Source: Spirometra erinaceieuropaei (Eukaryota > Platyhelminthes > Cestoda > Diphyllobothriidea > Diphyllobothriidae). Taken from it: 64,000 bases of DNA. A program made the translations under genes and the position numbers. The notes under the pieces were generated by a model. That model did not search any database. It saw nothing but the letters and a program-made list of their open reading frames with translations, and was not told the origin of the DNA. The stretch covers positions 45,977 to 109,976 of the forward strand of contig CACRXP010000022.1 in NCBI GenBank assembly GCA_902702965.1, given 5' to 3'. Shown piece by piece: positions 1-10,942 of this stretch. How positions within the stretch are numbered: the stretch's first letter is position 1; each line of letters opens with the position of its first letter.

Positions 1-773
1 TTCAATGAGACGCCTAAGATGCCTCCAAATGTCAGCAGAGGAAAGGGAGGGATGGGAAAACAGGAAAAAATTGACTAAAACAGATCGTCCAATGTGGCAA
101 TCTCCTATTTTATTAGAACGTTAACATCCATTAGACGATCAGATAGGCTTAGTTTGTAGAGGAGTTCCTTTCGACGCCGTAAACATTTGAGGTATATAGG
201 CCATGTGGAACCCCATTTTCCAGATCATATGCACGCAACGTGCACATTGTCGTTTCATTTGAGCTAAACATTCAGCAACAGGGGTAATTTTCACTGACTG
301 GAAGAAACCCTATCTGAATCCTACCTAAAATCGTTGTTTCCTGTTCACACTGAGTTCCTATGGTATTCCATCAAACCATAGTACCTCCTCGCCACAGGCC
401 ACTGCCTGCACAATTTGCGATTTGTCTGTTTGTGCGCGCTCGGTGGTTCACCCTGAAAAGTCGGCAGCGTTACTACCATCCCCCCCCCCTTCCGCCCCAA
501 AAGGCCGCTGTAAAAGTTGTCCCACAGGCTTAAAAAGTATCTTAGATCCAAGTTAATCAATAGGTTTGCATTGTGCCACTTGCGCAGGCACGCTCAAATT
601 GGAGGTAGGCTGCGAAGGTTGGAGCAGCAATCGACCGGTTGCACTCCACCCACGCGTCAGCCGAAAGGTGCACTTTGGTGGCGAGCAATGTGTGGGCAGA
701 ATCTACGCCATCGTCTACGCACACAATTTGACTCAGCAGTTTTGGTTCTGCGAAAATTACCATATTACGAGTA
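1..773. other. No recognisable gene
   Basis: Only short overlapping open frames occur here, with no family motif and no convincing splice structure. A run of about ten C residues lies near 480-490. I see no feature I can support. Confidence 0.5.
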
Positions 774-848
774 AAGAGTCAGTTGGCGAACATATGTTTT
801 CGGCCTGATGATGAGTTACCGAAAACATATGTTCGCCAACTGACTCTT
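774..848. repeat. Perfect 30-bp inverted repeat with 15-nt loop
   Basis: The arms at 774-803 and 819-848 are exact reverse complements around a 15-nt loop. A partial relative, sharing the motif GTTACCGAAAAC, occurs near 11806-11817. The loop contains CTGATGATGAG, and CCGAAAAC begins the second arm. This order recalls the hammerhead-like core of the dispersed family found elsewhere in the window, but no stem II can be drawn, so the resemblance may be chance. It could be a foldback element or the head-to-head junction of two repeat copies. Confidence 0.85.
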
Positions 849-1944
849 CAGCAATTTTACTCCGTACGTCATCACGTGCTAGGGCACGCGTACGCGCAAA
901 GCATGTGTGACCAAGTTCACACATGGAGGGCCTGTCGAACGGCCTTTTTCTGTCTGTGAACTCCTGTGTTATTGTGAAAACAGCCCTATGGGCTGGGCTT
1001 GAAGGGCTAGTCCAAATGTCAGGACTCAGAACCAGACAAAAGTGCACTGTAAAGAGGTGAGGATGGCTTGTGGAGGGTCATGATAGTTCGACCGTTGCAA
1101 ACGACGAGGTTCATTGCTGCTTCATGAGGTAGGCGCAGCAGAGATTTGCGCGTGAAATTGTCTATACTGAAGCAAACTTTCGCTGAATCTACCTCGCAGT
1201 CTCTTCCCTTACCCATCCGACTACCGGAGGTAGCGTGGACACGGCCAATGACAAAGTAAAGCAACCCATCCGCGCGTGTTACACGCTACCCAACCCATAA
1301 CTCCAAATGACTCTGGCTTCTGCGAGAAGATGCATTCGAAACTTCATGCGCTTCATGCACTCTTCCGTTACCCATACCTCAGCGAGCCAAGTCAAGCTGA
1401 TTGGAATGATGGAAGGGTAGAACAAGTCTTATACAACTTTCGTCGTATCTCGCCCATAATCTCATTCTTTCATTAGTCCTTCCGATTAAGCGGATACGAC
1501 AACTACCCCTTATATGTTTATTTTAGGTCCCCTGCAAAAACCACACTGGGTAAAACTGACTGGTTAACTAGTATGAAATTTCCCAGTTTATTGTTGATGC
1601 CCGTGTAAATTCAATTATATTGTGTAGAAAGCATGCAAAACACATCCTTTCTTATATTCGTATGGCAAAAATTGCGTCTGCTTTAAATTCTACACTCGAA
1701 AAGGACTAGTTTTCAAATCAGCAAAACTTTTTCGATTTCCGACAGTGTCTAAACCCGACCTGCAGTTAAACTTGCGCTTGGAGTTTCCAAACTAAATGCT
1801 TTATAAGTTCCGTGTGAAGAAAAATGGGCTAGAGCCCAGTTGGCAGCCCGGACCCGCATTACAGGTGGCTGGGGGGATTTGTTTGCTGGGGTTATTTTGT
1901 GGGGCTCCACAATCACATCTGACACCTTTGGCTTCCGTTTTAAG
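849..1944. other. No recognisable gene
   Basis: AT-rich to neutral sequence with short open frames only. None shows a known motif or splice-linked continuation. Confidence 0.4.
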
Positions 1945-2222
1945 TTTAAGGTTAGGATTAGGGCACCGGTTAATGGTTTCCGATTTTTCGGTTAGGGTTA
2001 TGCCTCTAGGCTTAGGTTTTGGAGTTATGGTTAGGGTTTGAGCGTACGACTAGGTTCCAGTATTACGGTTAGGCTTCTCAGTTACGGCTATGTCTAAGGG
2101 CTACGGTTACGTTTACGATTTTGGCTAGGGTTCGGCTTAGGGTTGCCGTTAGGGTTAACGGTTAACGGTCACGGTTGAGGTTAGGGTGAGGGTAAAGGTT
2201 GGGGTTATGGTTAAGGTAGCCG
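1945..2222 (+). repeat. Degenerate TTAGGG-like tract
   Basis: Many imperfect hexamers of the type GGTTAG, GGTTAGGG, GGTTACGG and GGTTATGG follow one another on the + strand. Metazoan telomeres, including those of flatworms, use TTAGGG, so this looks like a decayed interstitial telomere-like array or a satellite derived from one. The open frame at 1796-2041 that overlaps it is low-complexity and probably not a gene. Confidence 0.6.
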
Positions 2223-2699
2223 TCCGCTTCCCATTCCGAACTGCAAACTGCGATCTAGCCGAAAAATGTTATATAGGACCTATAAAGTTCTGAAATATTG
2301 TGGACCATGTTGTATAATTCCTAAGCACCAATGATAAACGGATTGATTAGATGTTCCATGCATGGACTTTTCATGATCTTAAAAATTTAATAATTTTAAG
2401 CATTTTTAAAATCGAAAGATGCCGTTTCCTTCAGTATAACATCCGACGAAGACGTGATTTATTACCAAATGAGTACAGGGAAGAGTATGTTTGTGTTCAT
2501 TGTCTATAAAAAATATTTGAATTTGTAAGGGCATCGAAAATAAATAGAAAAAAAGGCGTAGCAAGTAAGTAATCAATTTTGTCGAGTGTGGTTTTTGTAG
2601 GCGGCCCGTTAGAAGCGCATTAAAAAGCCGGTATCCAGGTTTGACTGCAATATTGTGGGATTTTGCTGCACGATAATTAATATTGCAGTCCAACTTAAG

Positions 2700-2990
2700 T
2701 AATCCTTTCTAGAAGAAGAAGATGCGACCAACAGAACAAGAAGTTTACAGGCCGGACTTTTCCGATTCTCACTCGAACCGTCAGACCAATAAACTTCTTG
2801 TTCCAGAGCTCGCATCTTCTTCTTCTAAAGTGCTTCCTGGAGTTCGCCTGTTCGCTTCTATCAGTAATCCTCTAGAATCGGAAACACATTTTAGAATTTC
2901 TGTTAACGTTTCGTGCGAAAGGCCAACTACTTTGCTTCGCAGTAAATTGCGGCAAATTGTTTTGTAAAGAGTGAAGGACATGTGCATTGA
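2700..2990 (-). repeat. Copy 1 of the hammerhead-like repeat family, with inverted arms
   Basis: Two stretches are perfectly self-complementary: 2710-2727 with 2810-2827 (18 bp) and 2734-2747 with 2790-2803 (14 bp). Between them, on the minus strand, is a decayed version of the family core; its CTGATGA box has lost bases. The flank 2820-2900 (GCTTCCTGG, then TTCGCTTCTA) matches the copy at 48940-49035. In the intact copy at 49086-49119 the same layout resembles a hammerhead ribozyme with stem I formed by the arms. Confidence 0.6.
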
Positions 2991-5900
2991 AAAGCTAGAA
3001 TGTGTTGGTAGAATTCTAAAGCCGTCCTGGAATAGGAAAGAGTTTTTGCAATGACATCGCCCAAGGGCTACAATATAACATCAATCTAGACATAGAGCTG
3101 TGCTAGCTTTTTACGCTCACTGCGAAAAAAGCATCATTCGATCAGCGAGTTATTTCTTTTGCACTTACATACATTCGAAGAAACGGCAACAACTTCTTGT
3201 TGTAGACGCCTTCACAATAATATCCAACCGCAAATGTTAGGCCAAGCAAACATAAAAGGCCTAAATTGGGAAGATCCTGCAGCCTTTCGGATGCATGACC
3301 AAACATCTGTGTCACGTCAATCGCGCAATTACGGCGGAGGACTTCCAACAATTTAGTTGGTTTTGCCCACCTAAAAGTGAGGGCGTGGGAAGAGACTACA
3401 ACCACATAAACAAAATGGTATGTTTACGATAACGCCTGTCAGTTCTTCCGAAATTTATTAGGCACCGACCAGCCTCATGGCATGCCGACTTATGAAGACT
3501 TTTGTTCCTACGACGTCCCCATCGGTGAAATCAAGGAAAATTTAGTTTCTCTTGTTGCACCCCACCTCATTTAACTCAAAAGAGTCAAGGCTAACATAAA
3601 ACCCTGGAAAACTGTTTTGGAATCTACACTCAGGATGTAGGCAGTTGAAAAACCGCCGTATATGAAATCACACTAATTATTAAACGGTATTCAGATGTAA
3701 ACTCCACTGAAACACTATTATTAGATATTATTTTACTTATAATTTCATATTTACCACGCTTTTGGTATGAGAATACATTTCATATATCCAAAAACGAAGT
3801 TTTCTAAATTAGAGCCATTTCTGACGTTTTCGGGATATTGCGCTTTTCTAAAATAAATTAGCATTTCTAAACAACGCAACACTGCCTTGAGTATTTCTTT
3901 TATTTTTATGTATTTTTAATTTTTTGAAACAGGTACTTAATCAATATGGACATTGGACTCATGAAATAGTGCTGGTTTGCGAGTGATTGCCAATCATTCG
4001 TAACTTTCGACACATTTCATGAGTTAGGTCACTAACTGTAATTAGGCGGTTAGTTGGAATATGCATGAAATCGAACATTCCTTAATTTCTCCTAGTCTGA
4101 CATACCGTCTTTTGTCATAACATATTCCATAAGGGTCAACAAATTGCGAAAATTGCACCCCCATAGTTATTTACGCATGTAACAAGTGGGATGGACCGTT
4201 AATTATCTTGGAAAATCAACCCTTAATCATTTTCACCTTTTTCTCTGATTATATCTTGCATTTCCCATCTCTACTGTATACTCTCACTAATTTCATTCGC
4301 GTCCTAATGAATCGTTAAGCACCCCGATTCCTTATTATTCGTCCAGAATGAACTTAGCGGGCGAAAATTAAGTTTCCGTATTCTTGAAAGTTTTTATGTT
4401 TCTGTCAGACGACTGTGACCGCCCTCAATATTCGAATATTTTTCGAATTTTCTGCATTTCTTCCCCAACCTTCTGTCTTAAAACGCCTTCTGAAAACAGT
4501 TCTCTTTTCAGTTTCTATCAAATTTTGTTTCATAGGCGTTTCTGTAGTCCAGATTATATCTGAAATGGCTAGACAAATTATAACCATTTCAAAAAAGACT
4601 GAAAGTTTGAAGGTTATTTTGTTTTCCTTATTGAAAAGAGGATGTCTTTTATGCTTCGATTGGATCTGCACAAACGGAAAATCGATCAAACAAGATAAAA
4701 TCTGGGTGAACAATTATGTTTAAAATGGAGACGGGGCACGAAGTGCGACTGCCGCTCAAATCTGCCAACAACGGCTACAAATGCCAAGCGATCAGCTTTA
4801 ATCACCGGGACTAAAACCCGTCGTTTCGATATTAAGACCTCAGTCCCGGCACAAATCTTACAAGTGGTTCAGCACTTCGGACTGCAGGTGGAAAAATCGC
4901 CGCCCAAAAATGTTTAAATTGTTGTTGCATTTTACGTTAGTACAATAGGCGACTTAACTCATGAACAGTGATGGCCTAAATCAAAGTGATCAGTTCGGGA
5001 CCTTTCAAACGCTATGCATTCTACCTATTGGCCTAACCCGTTCCGGGTAAAATCATTTTCGTGTGCAGAATATACGTAGAAGTAATTTTGTTAGGCAAAA
5101 AGTCCTAAAATTGAGCGGAACTCAACGTTGATTTATATTCAGGTAATCGATATGTTAATAACTGGATTCGACAACGTCTATGTATTATTGACTGTTTTTC
5201 TTCTAGAGGTCATTAATTAAAAGAGACGGATAGACCAAAACGGCCACTTGAGATTCAAAAATGAATTTTTCATCCAGCGTAGATAACGTGAGGCAAGGTG
5301 TACAAAGGTGAACTATTTTCAGTAAAATCAAAATTTTTTTCTTACGGCAAATCTCGCGGTCGCCAGAGATTAAATAGTGCTTTCACAGAAGAGGATTTCT
5401 CTTCATACGCAGAAAATTGTATGTTAAGAATTGCATCTACTAATTCTGTTCCAATTTCCCAGTCATTGGCCGATCTTTTTACGTGGCTTTTTTGGAACTT
5501 CTTATCCATACAAAGGAATAGTAATAAAGATCAGAATTTTTAATCCGAGGGCCATAGCGCTCTTGGGTTCGTCCTGTTAGTTTATTTAAATTGGCATATT
5601 TAAAACTCGGATTATGGTGTCCCATCCCTCTTCCTCTTTGGGCAACACGTGTACTGAAATTCCTCTAAGTTTCCTATGTTTAGGTATTCCTAGTTTAAAG
5701 TGGAATTCACGGAGCATGACAAAGGTACGAAGTGTGAAACGCAAATATAAAGGAAACCGAAATGGCTATTTTTGACTTACATGCAGTTACCGGCCAAACA
5801 TAACGCAAAACTATGACAGGACAATCCGAGATGTTGCCCGGGATTGGTTGAGCCATAAGCCAGCTGCCTGTCGGCCGCAATCACATGAGACACCCAATAG

Positions 5901-6495
5901 TTGCTTAAATATGCACAAACAGTTTACAAGTCGCATCGCAGTATGTCTAGAGCGGAGCAGAAAATTTGATCTCGGAATCCAAATTCGTGGAAGGATTCTC
6001 TCAAAGAACGCCCGTTTGTCAATTTTTATTTGTGTACGCTTTGCTTGAGATAGTACTATGTTGTTCATTAAAGTGCCCGTTTACGAAGTGCATATACATC
6101 ATATACATCATATATACCGTGAACTCGTTTTAGTTAACATTGTCTTAAAGTACATTTCCGCCGAAATCTGTCGTCATGCAAACCTCGGTGCTCATCTTAC
6201 GCAAAAGTGTTGCCCCGAGGTATGGGTAGAATAAAGCCTTTGCCGAAAACTGAGTTCTCAAAGATTGCATGAGGGATGTCATAGTACCGCAGGAACTATA
6301 GTTTACAATCTTTTTAGTTGAGTGAATGGGGGACGTTAGCAGTGCTGATGAGGCAGACTTGCTTATTTTCGTTCACATTACTTTTAAATGATTTCAGATA
6401 TGGTCCAACAGTTGACAATCACAAGCACATTTTAATCCAATGTGAAAAAGACCACATATCTTGAGGTCATTTCTAAAGGACAAGTTAGTGAAAAA
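2991..6495. other. Long stretch without recognisable gene
   Basis: AT-rich DNA with many stops in all frames. Overlapping 102-codon frames on both strands at 4405-4723 lack any family signature. No tRNA-like, retroelement or splice-linked coding segment could be recognised. Confidence 0.4.
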
Positions 6496-6590
6496 AGGTT
6501 CGTCTCTGATAAGGGGTTCAAGTGATAATCCGAAACGTCAGGGTAATAAACCTCTTGTTCCAGTGATAATATCTGCTTCTTCTGGCTTGA
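6496..6590 (+). repeat. Copy 2 of the hammerhead-like repeat family
   Basis: The core reads CTGATAA (6506-6512), a stem-loop GGGTT/AATCC, then GAAAC (6532-6536) and GTC (6537-6539). Stem I can be drawn from AGGTT (6496-6500) with AACCT (6549-6553), plus a 3-bp inner helix. The conserved G of CTGATGA is A here, which in known hammerheads would abolish cleavage. Downstream AATAAACCTCTTGTTCCAG is shared with the other copies. Confidence 0.55.
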
Positions 6591-6599
6591 ATAAAGTTC

Positions 6600-6940
6600 A
6601 CTTTGAACCATATGTGAAAAACTCGGTGCCTCGGTGAGATTCGAATCCACGGGAGCAAGGGGAAGCTTTAGTATAGCCAACGCTCCAACCATCTGATCTA
6701 CGAGGCCTCACCGGACGACGCGAGTCTAATCACATTTGGGTCAAGTTTACTCACCCAACCTACTGCAACGTCTGGAATCCACCAAACCTGATACAGTAAA
6801 CTGACTGCCCAAGCAGGATCCCCAATGTAATACATCTAGAATCCACCAGATGACTACCAGGCTCACATACTAAAGCCTCCCCTTGCTGTCGTGGGTTCAA
6901 ACCCCACCGAGACACCGAGTTTTTCACAGTTGGGTCAAAG
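6600..6940. mobile_element. Composite element with inverted tRNA-like heads (copy A)
   Basis: On the minus strand, 6615-6720 contains a tRNA-like block: an A-box-like segment (GTAGATCAGATGGTTGGAGC) and a B-box-like GGATTCGAATC, followed by CACCGAGGCACCGAG. On the + strand, 6870-6935 carries a second, truncated head with GTGGGTTCAAACCCCACC and the same downstream GTTTTTCACA. About 150 bp lies between, including TCACATTTGGGTCAAG and CTACTGCAACGTCTGGAAT. The same arrangement recurs at 9171-9540 and 45150-45465. The heads derive from a tRNA with a long variable region but do not fold as functional tRNA genes. Confidence 0.65.
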
Positions 6941-7108
6941 GGAATTATCTTAAATCTGCCAAAACACCTCTGACTAAAGTTGTATGGGCCTTTTCAACAA
7001 TGCAAGGGAAATACATATTAGCCGCGGCTCATCTTACAAGAAGTTCTGTAGGCTCCTACCACGTAGTAATGCTTTCAGGAGACTTTGAAGCATTTTGTCC
7101 CCAGTACG

Positions 7109-7366
7109 AAGCTGAAGTAGGCAAGAACGGCAGGATTTATTGGTACCAAAAAATTTCGCGACTGCTCTTCAGCTGCTTTCTGTCGCTTCATAAGAGAGAT
7201 AACGAGTGAGAACAATACAACAGACTTGAATTCGTGCAGAAAATCGATGCAGAAACAGAAAGGTCAGGGTTTTGGGCAAAGTTGGCTAATCGATAAAGTT
7301 AGTAACACAAACACCGTAGAGGAAGAAAGTGAAAAAAGGGGAACGTTAAAGAGCAAAAAATGAGAG
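7109..7366 (+). repeat. Left arm of the Penelope inverted repeat
   Basis: This 258-nt segment is the near-perfect reverse complement of 7902-8159, with only scattered differences. Inverted or tandem LTR-like repeats (pLTRs) are typical of Penelope-like elements. The arm includes AATAAA on the minus strand. Confidence 0.85.
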
Positions 7367-7394
7367 GAGAGAGGGGGAATCATGGAGCTAGAGG

Positions 7395-7868
7395 CTACCA
7401 TGGCAATGTTAGGTTAACCACGTGTTCCAATTGTTTACAAAGATCTGGTTTCACTCTTCGTATATAAGCCGCCTCCAGGTAACGCAATGTCCGAGTTGTT
7501 CGTGCCCGAACAAGTACTCGGAAGGAAGTTTTGGGGTCGACGGTGTGACCAGTATCAAGTAGGCGTTTCGTAATGGAGGAACGCGGGATCTTATTTTCTT
7601 GTCTTAGGAGCCACTTGGGCAGGTGCTCAATGGACCTGGCTGCCAACTGCCTTTGCGTTCGCCCAATGTACTTGCATCCGCAAGTGCATGTGAATTCATA
7701 AACACAATTTGACGTGGCGTGCATTGGCAGGGCATCCTTTGCCCGTGGAATCGGAAGTGGCTTAGTAGGACTGCAGAATACTAGTTCGGCTGCATTGTAC
7801 GTCCTTTCAATGGCAGAACGTAGCCGTCGTTTGATAGTATTTAAAATATTGTCGCCCTTAAAGGGCAA
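7395..7868 (-). pseudogene. Penelope-like element, C-terminal GIY-YIG endonuclease domain
   Basis: This 157-codon minus-strand frame carries the C-terminal endonuclease of Penelope-like retroelements. The sequence shows VYEFTCTCGCKYIGRTQRQL, followed by ARSIEH and, later, TRTLRYLEAAYIRRVKP. That is the usual order of the GIY-YIG fold: the first strand with its CxC pair, YIG with the Arg, and a downstream Glu. In known elements this nuclease nicks the target for target-primed reverse transcription. The frame opens at a non-ATG codon and no reverse transcriptase precedes it, so this is a 5'-truncated copy with only about 535 bp between its inverted arms. The domain itself has no internal stop. 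Confidence 0.85.
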
Positions 7869-7901
7869 AGATATAAAGACGGGCTTTTTCGGAGCTGAAT
7901 G

Positions 7902-8159
7902 CTCTCATTTTTTGCTCTTTAACGTTCCCCTTTTTTCACTTTCTTCCTCTACGGTGTTTGTGTTACTAACTTTATCGATTAGCCAACTTTGCCCAAAACC
8001 CTGACCTTGCTGTTTCTGCATCGATTTTCTGCACGAATTCAAATCTGTTGTATTGTTCTCACTCGTTATCTCTCTTATGAAGCGACAGAAAGCAGCTGAA
8101 GAGCAGTCGCGAAATTTTTTGGTACCAATAAATCCTGACGTTCTTGCCTACTTCAGCTT
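7902..8159 (-). repeat. Right arm of the Penelope inverted repeat
   Basis: Inverted copy of 7109-7366. On the + strand it contains CTGAAGA (8096-8102), then CGAAAT (8110-8115) and CCAATAAA (8125-8132). This is the same order of short motifs seen in the hammerhead-like family (CTGATGA, CGAAAC, CCAATAAA), which may mean a decayed ribozyme in the pLTR. Confidence 0.85.
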
Positions 8160-8719
8160 TCAGGAGACTAGTTTTCCCATCATTATTTATTGGTAATCGG
8201 CTGAAGTCTCCTAAAAAGGCAGTTGAACTTAGGATTTTTTGTTTTGTCAGCCTCTGTTTTCTTCTTTCATAGTTGCACACGTCTTTTGACCGTCGAAATG
8301 AAAGTCTGTGGACTCAGTAAGCTGCACTGTCTAAGTTTACGCAATCACGGTCTTCAAATGATTAAGACAGTTCTCTTAACAAATATCGTCATCCACGTCG
8401 GGTTCCTGAGCCAGGGGATTCCAAACACATCGTTGGCCTTTGAAATCCTTTGAAGCGAAGCATGCTTGGTGCGACTGCCTGGCCCGTCACTCACGGGTGT
8501 ACTAGGCAGTTCACAGGGCGACCGAGACGCATACACCGGTTGGAAATTCCTGAAGTTTATCCTAACCGTTACCACAACAAGTGTTCTTGACAGTTTTGCA
8601 AGATATTATGGAACCTCCTAGTGTTTCTGCTTTCCGGCAACCGGCAGAGTTTGCCGGTGATAGAGCTAGAGAGCAAAACCGTGGCTCAGTGATGGTGCAA
8701 TGCAGTACTTAACGCTGAA

Positions 8720-8880
8720 TGACCAATGGACCTAGATCTGAATCCCAGGCCATCCAGACCTGGGGTTGGGGACTACTGGTTGATGACGGCTAATAAGTCA
8801 GAAACGGCCACCCGTTTTTCCTGTCTTTGTCAGTATCCCTCCTCTGCACACATTACCAGTCACTATATTACTGCCTGCGA
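8720..8880 (+). mobile_element. SINE family 2, decayed fragment
   Basis: The run from TGATGACGGCTAATAAG through TCAGAAACGGCC to CCTGTCTTTGTCAGTA matches the body of the SINE copies at 29510-29870 and 33950-34670. The tRNA-like head is badly eroded. Confidence 0.5.
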
Positions 8881-9170
8881 GGGCTCTAAACTGAGCCCCA
8901 AGGCATAATACGCAAGCGTGTCTCGTGGCCTGATCAGTGGACGTCCATCCACCATGTAATACACCGTCCAATTAGAGCATTTCAGTGAAATATTGTATGC
9001 GTTCGGTTGTCGAAGTACAGCATCTGACAAGGATCTAATGCGTAAGTACATGAAGAAAATAAACCACAGGGGCACCTGTAAAACGTGAAGAAGGAAAATA
9101 TTGGTTTGATCAGTATTTTATTACGATTTTTGACAACTTTGAATAATACAATTGACTCAACCGACAAAAA

Positions 9171-9540
9171 CTTGGCGGTCTCAGTGGGATTAAAACCTTT
9201 AACGCTTTAACCAGCTGAGCTTAGAGACCCCACCAGCAACCGTGAGTTTAATCACATTTGGGTCAAGCTATGCGGCCAGCCTACTGCAAAGTATGGAACT
9301 TAGCAAATCTGAATCAGTAAGCTGAATGCCCAAGCAGGATTTCCTAAGCGATTAATTTAAAATGCACCAGGTAACTGGACAAGTAACTTGGCCCAAACAT
9401 GATTAAACGCACGGGTCCCTGAAGGGCCTGCTAATCCAGGTGTTAAGAGAGTTGCTGTACTCAAGCCTTGCCGTTGTTGTCGTGGATTTAAATCCCGCCG
9501 ATGCCGATGAGTCCTACATAACTGGGTCAAATGGATTTTA
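9171..9540. mobile_element. Composite element with inverted tRNA-like heads (copy B)
   Basis: A minus-strand tRNA-like block (9171-9235) has an A-box-like AGCTCAGCTGGTTAAAGC and an eroded B box. A + strand block (about 9415-9515) ends GTGGATTTAAATCCCGCCGATG. Between them are the segments TAATCACATTTGGGTCAAG and ATGCCCAAGCAGGATTTCC, which are shared with copy A at 6730-6830. This is the most decayed of the three copies. Confidence 0.55.
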
Positions 9541-9799
9541 TCAGAATGGGAGATGAGCGAGGCAATTAACGGAGGCTGTAGACGGTATTGAGAATACTTG
9601 CATATGTGACGTATGTTTGTTTTATTACTTCAACGAAGTGCCGCGACAGACCACACAATTTGGAAGATGCGAATTAGGGACGCGTAAACGGACGGAAAAC
9701 ACGAGATTCGCGTTATTGACTAATGATGTCCCGATTAGGGTAAGACGGTATGTGACAGGCAAGCTTGGGCCTAATCCCAAGTCTAGCTTTAGTCTTTAA

Positions 9800-9935
9800 T
9801 TTAATTCGAACCTTAATCTCAAACCTTGTTCTAACCTTTTATTCTAACCCTAAATTATGTTTCTAACAGCAAAACCCGAAAGCCAACGCTGGGTCCTAAC
9901 TCCAACTGTAAACCCCTTCCCATGACAAACCCCGG
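9800..9935 (-). repeat. Degenerate CCCTAA-like tract
   Basis: Imperfect units such as TTCTAACCC, TTCTAACC and GTCCTAAC occur, i.e. TTAGGG-like repeats on the minus strand. This is a weaker counterpart of the tract at 1945-2222. Confidence 0.4.
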
Positions 9936-10589
9936 CATAGCACGCCTACCCAAATCAAGTCAGTAGGCACGTTTTCGAAATCAAAAACATGTATTTGCTC
10001 ATTTAGTCCTCGCCCAGTATCTAGCGTATTTCATAAAACGTCAACCGAAATCCTGAAATGTGTCTTCAGCAAGAAAAGATTATTTAGGTAATATTGTAAT
10101 ATTACTCTGGAGCATTATCCTAAGATTATTCGGTCACGCCCGGATGCGTCTTTTGACCACGCCTTCCTCCGGCAGTCTGTAGGGAATACACGTGGGTCTC
10201 GTCGAATGAGCCGCAACATGAGAACTGGCATCATTTCTCCGACGAGATCCGGCCACACACTCAAAGTCGACGAGGCCAAAATTCTCGCTAGAGGTGACAA
10301 CTGCGTGAGCCGCGAGCTGCTTGATTCATAGTTCACTGACCTCCAGTCTATTAACAAGTGCAATGATCTTCCCATTCAATACTCCGTGCTGAGACTTCGC
10401 CTAGGCGGAGTAATTGGCCACGCGGGGAACGCACGGGTGAGCACTCTTCCCAACATCCGGGCCAGCGCGTTAGATAGTCGAGCAATCATCACACCAACCT
10501 CCAACAGACTTGATGAAATTGCAGCTACGAACAACGCGAATGTCGGCCATCAAACATTCATTACACCAAGTGCAATTGTCCCTGAAGAA

Positions 10590-10770
10590 GAGGGGAGCCG
10601 CGAATTTTCATAAGTGTGTGGTAGCATAGCGACTGCATCCTATAAATACTGCAGCCCCTTGTGCATGAACCACCCGTATCTGCTATAGTCTCTGAAGATG
10701 AGTTAGAGCAGGAATCCGAAACATCAGGCGAATGAAACTCTTGTCTAAACGATCGTGTCTCCTTCTTCAC
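10590..10770 (+). repeat. Copy 3 of the hammerhead-like repeat family
   Basis: GCATCCTATAAATACTGCAG and CCCTTGTGCA lead into CTGAAGATGAGTT, then AATCCGAAACATC, then AATGAAACTCTTG. The order and spacing match the copies at 6496-6590 and 49086-49240, but the core and stem II are mutated. Translated, it gives the recurring frame fragment PDVSDSCSNSSSET, which is a by-product of the repeat and not a gene. Confidence 0.55.
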
Positions 10771-10788
10771 AATCCTTGTTTCTATTAG

Positions 10789-10942
10789 GTACCAGGTTAT
10801 TGGGCAGCCCTTCATTGTTGGAGTGTTCTCCGGTTCCGGCAAGCACGAGTCCTTGAAATACTTCCAGGCAGATTACGGTGGTGAGCTGAAAGACATTCTG
10901 GTTAGTGGTCAAGGCGTTCCATATACAGAAAGCGTCGTTGAG
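10789..10942 (+). CDS. Isolated exon-like block, possible mobile-element protein
   Basis: An acceptor TCTATTAG precedes, and a donor GAG|GTGAGG follows, a 154-nt block with one open phase (1+51 codons). It includes QPFIVGVFSGSGKHESLKYF and continues with ELKDIL. Its composition looks coding. The string resembles the GVF-GSGKH region of multi-copy invertebrate proteins, probably transposon-encoded, that precede a conserved cysteine-rich region, but I recognise this only loosely. No neighbouring exons were found that extend it: the copy of the dispersed repeat lies just upstream and nothing coding follows. It could be an exon of a longer gene or a remnant. Confidence 0.4.

Noticed and set aside
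1796..2041. 81-codon frame rich in Leu/Gly/Val
   Set aside because: It runs into the degenerate TTAGGG tract, which explains the composition.
4405..4723. Overlapping 102-codon frames on both strands
   Set aside because: AT-rich, no motif, no splice context; both cannot be genes and neither has support.
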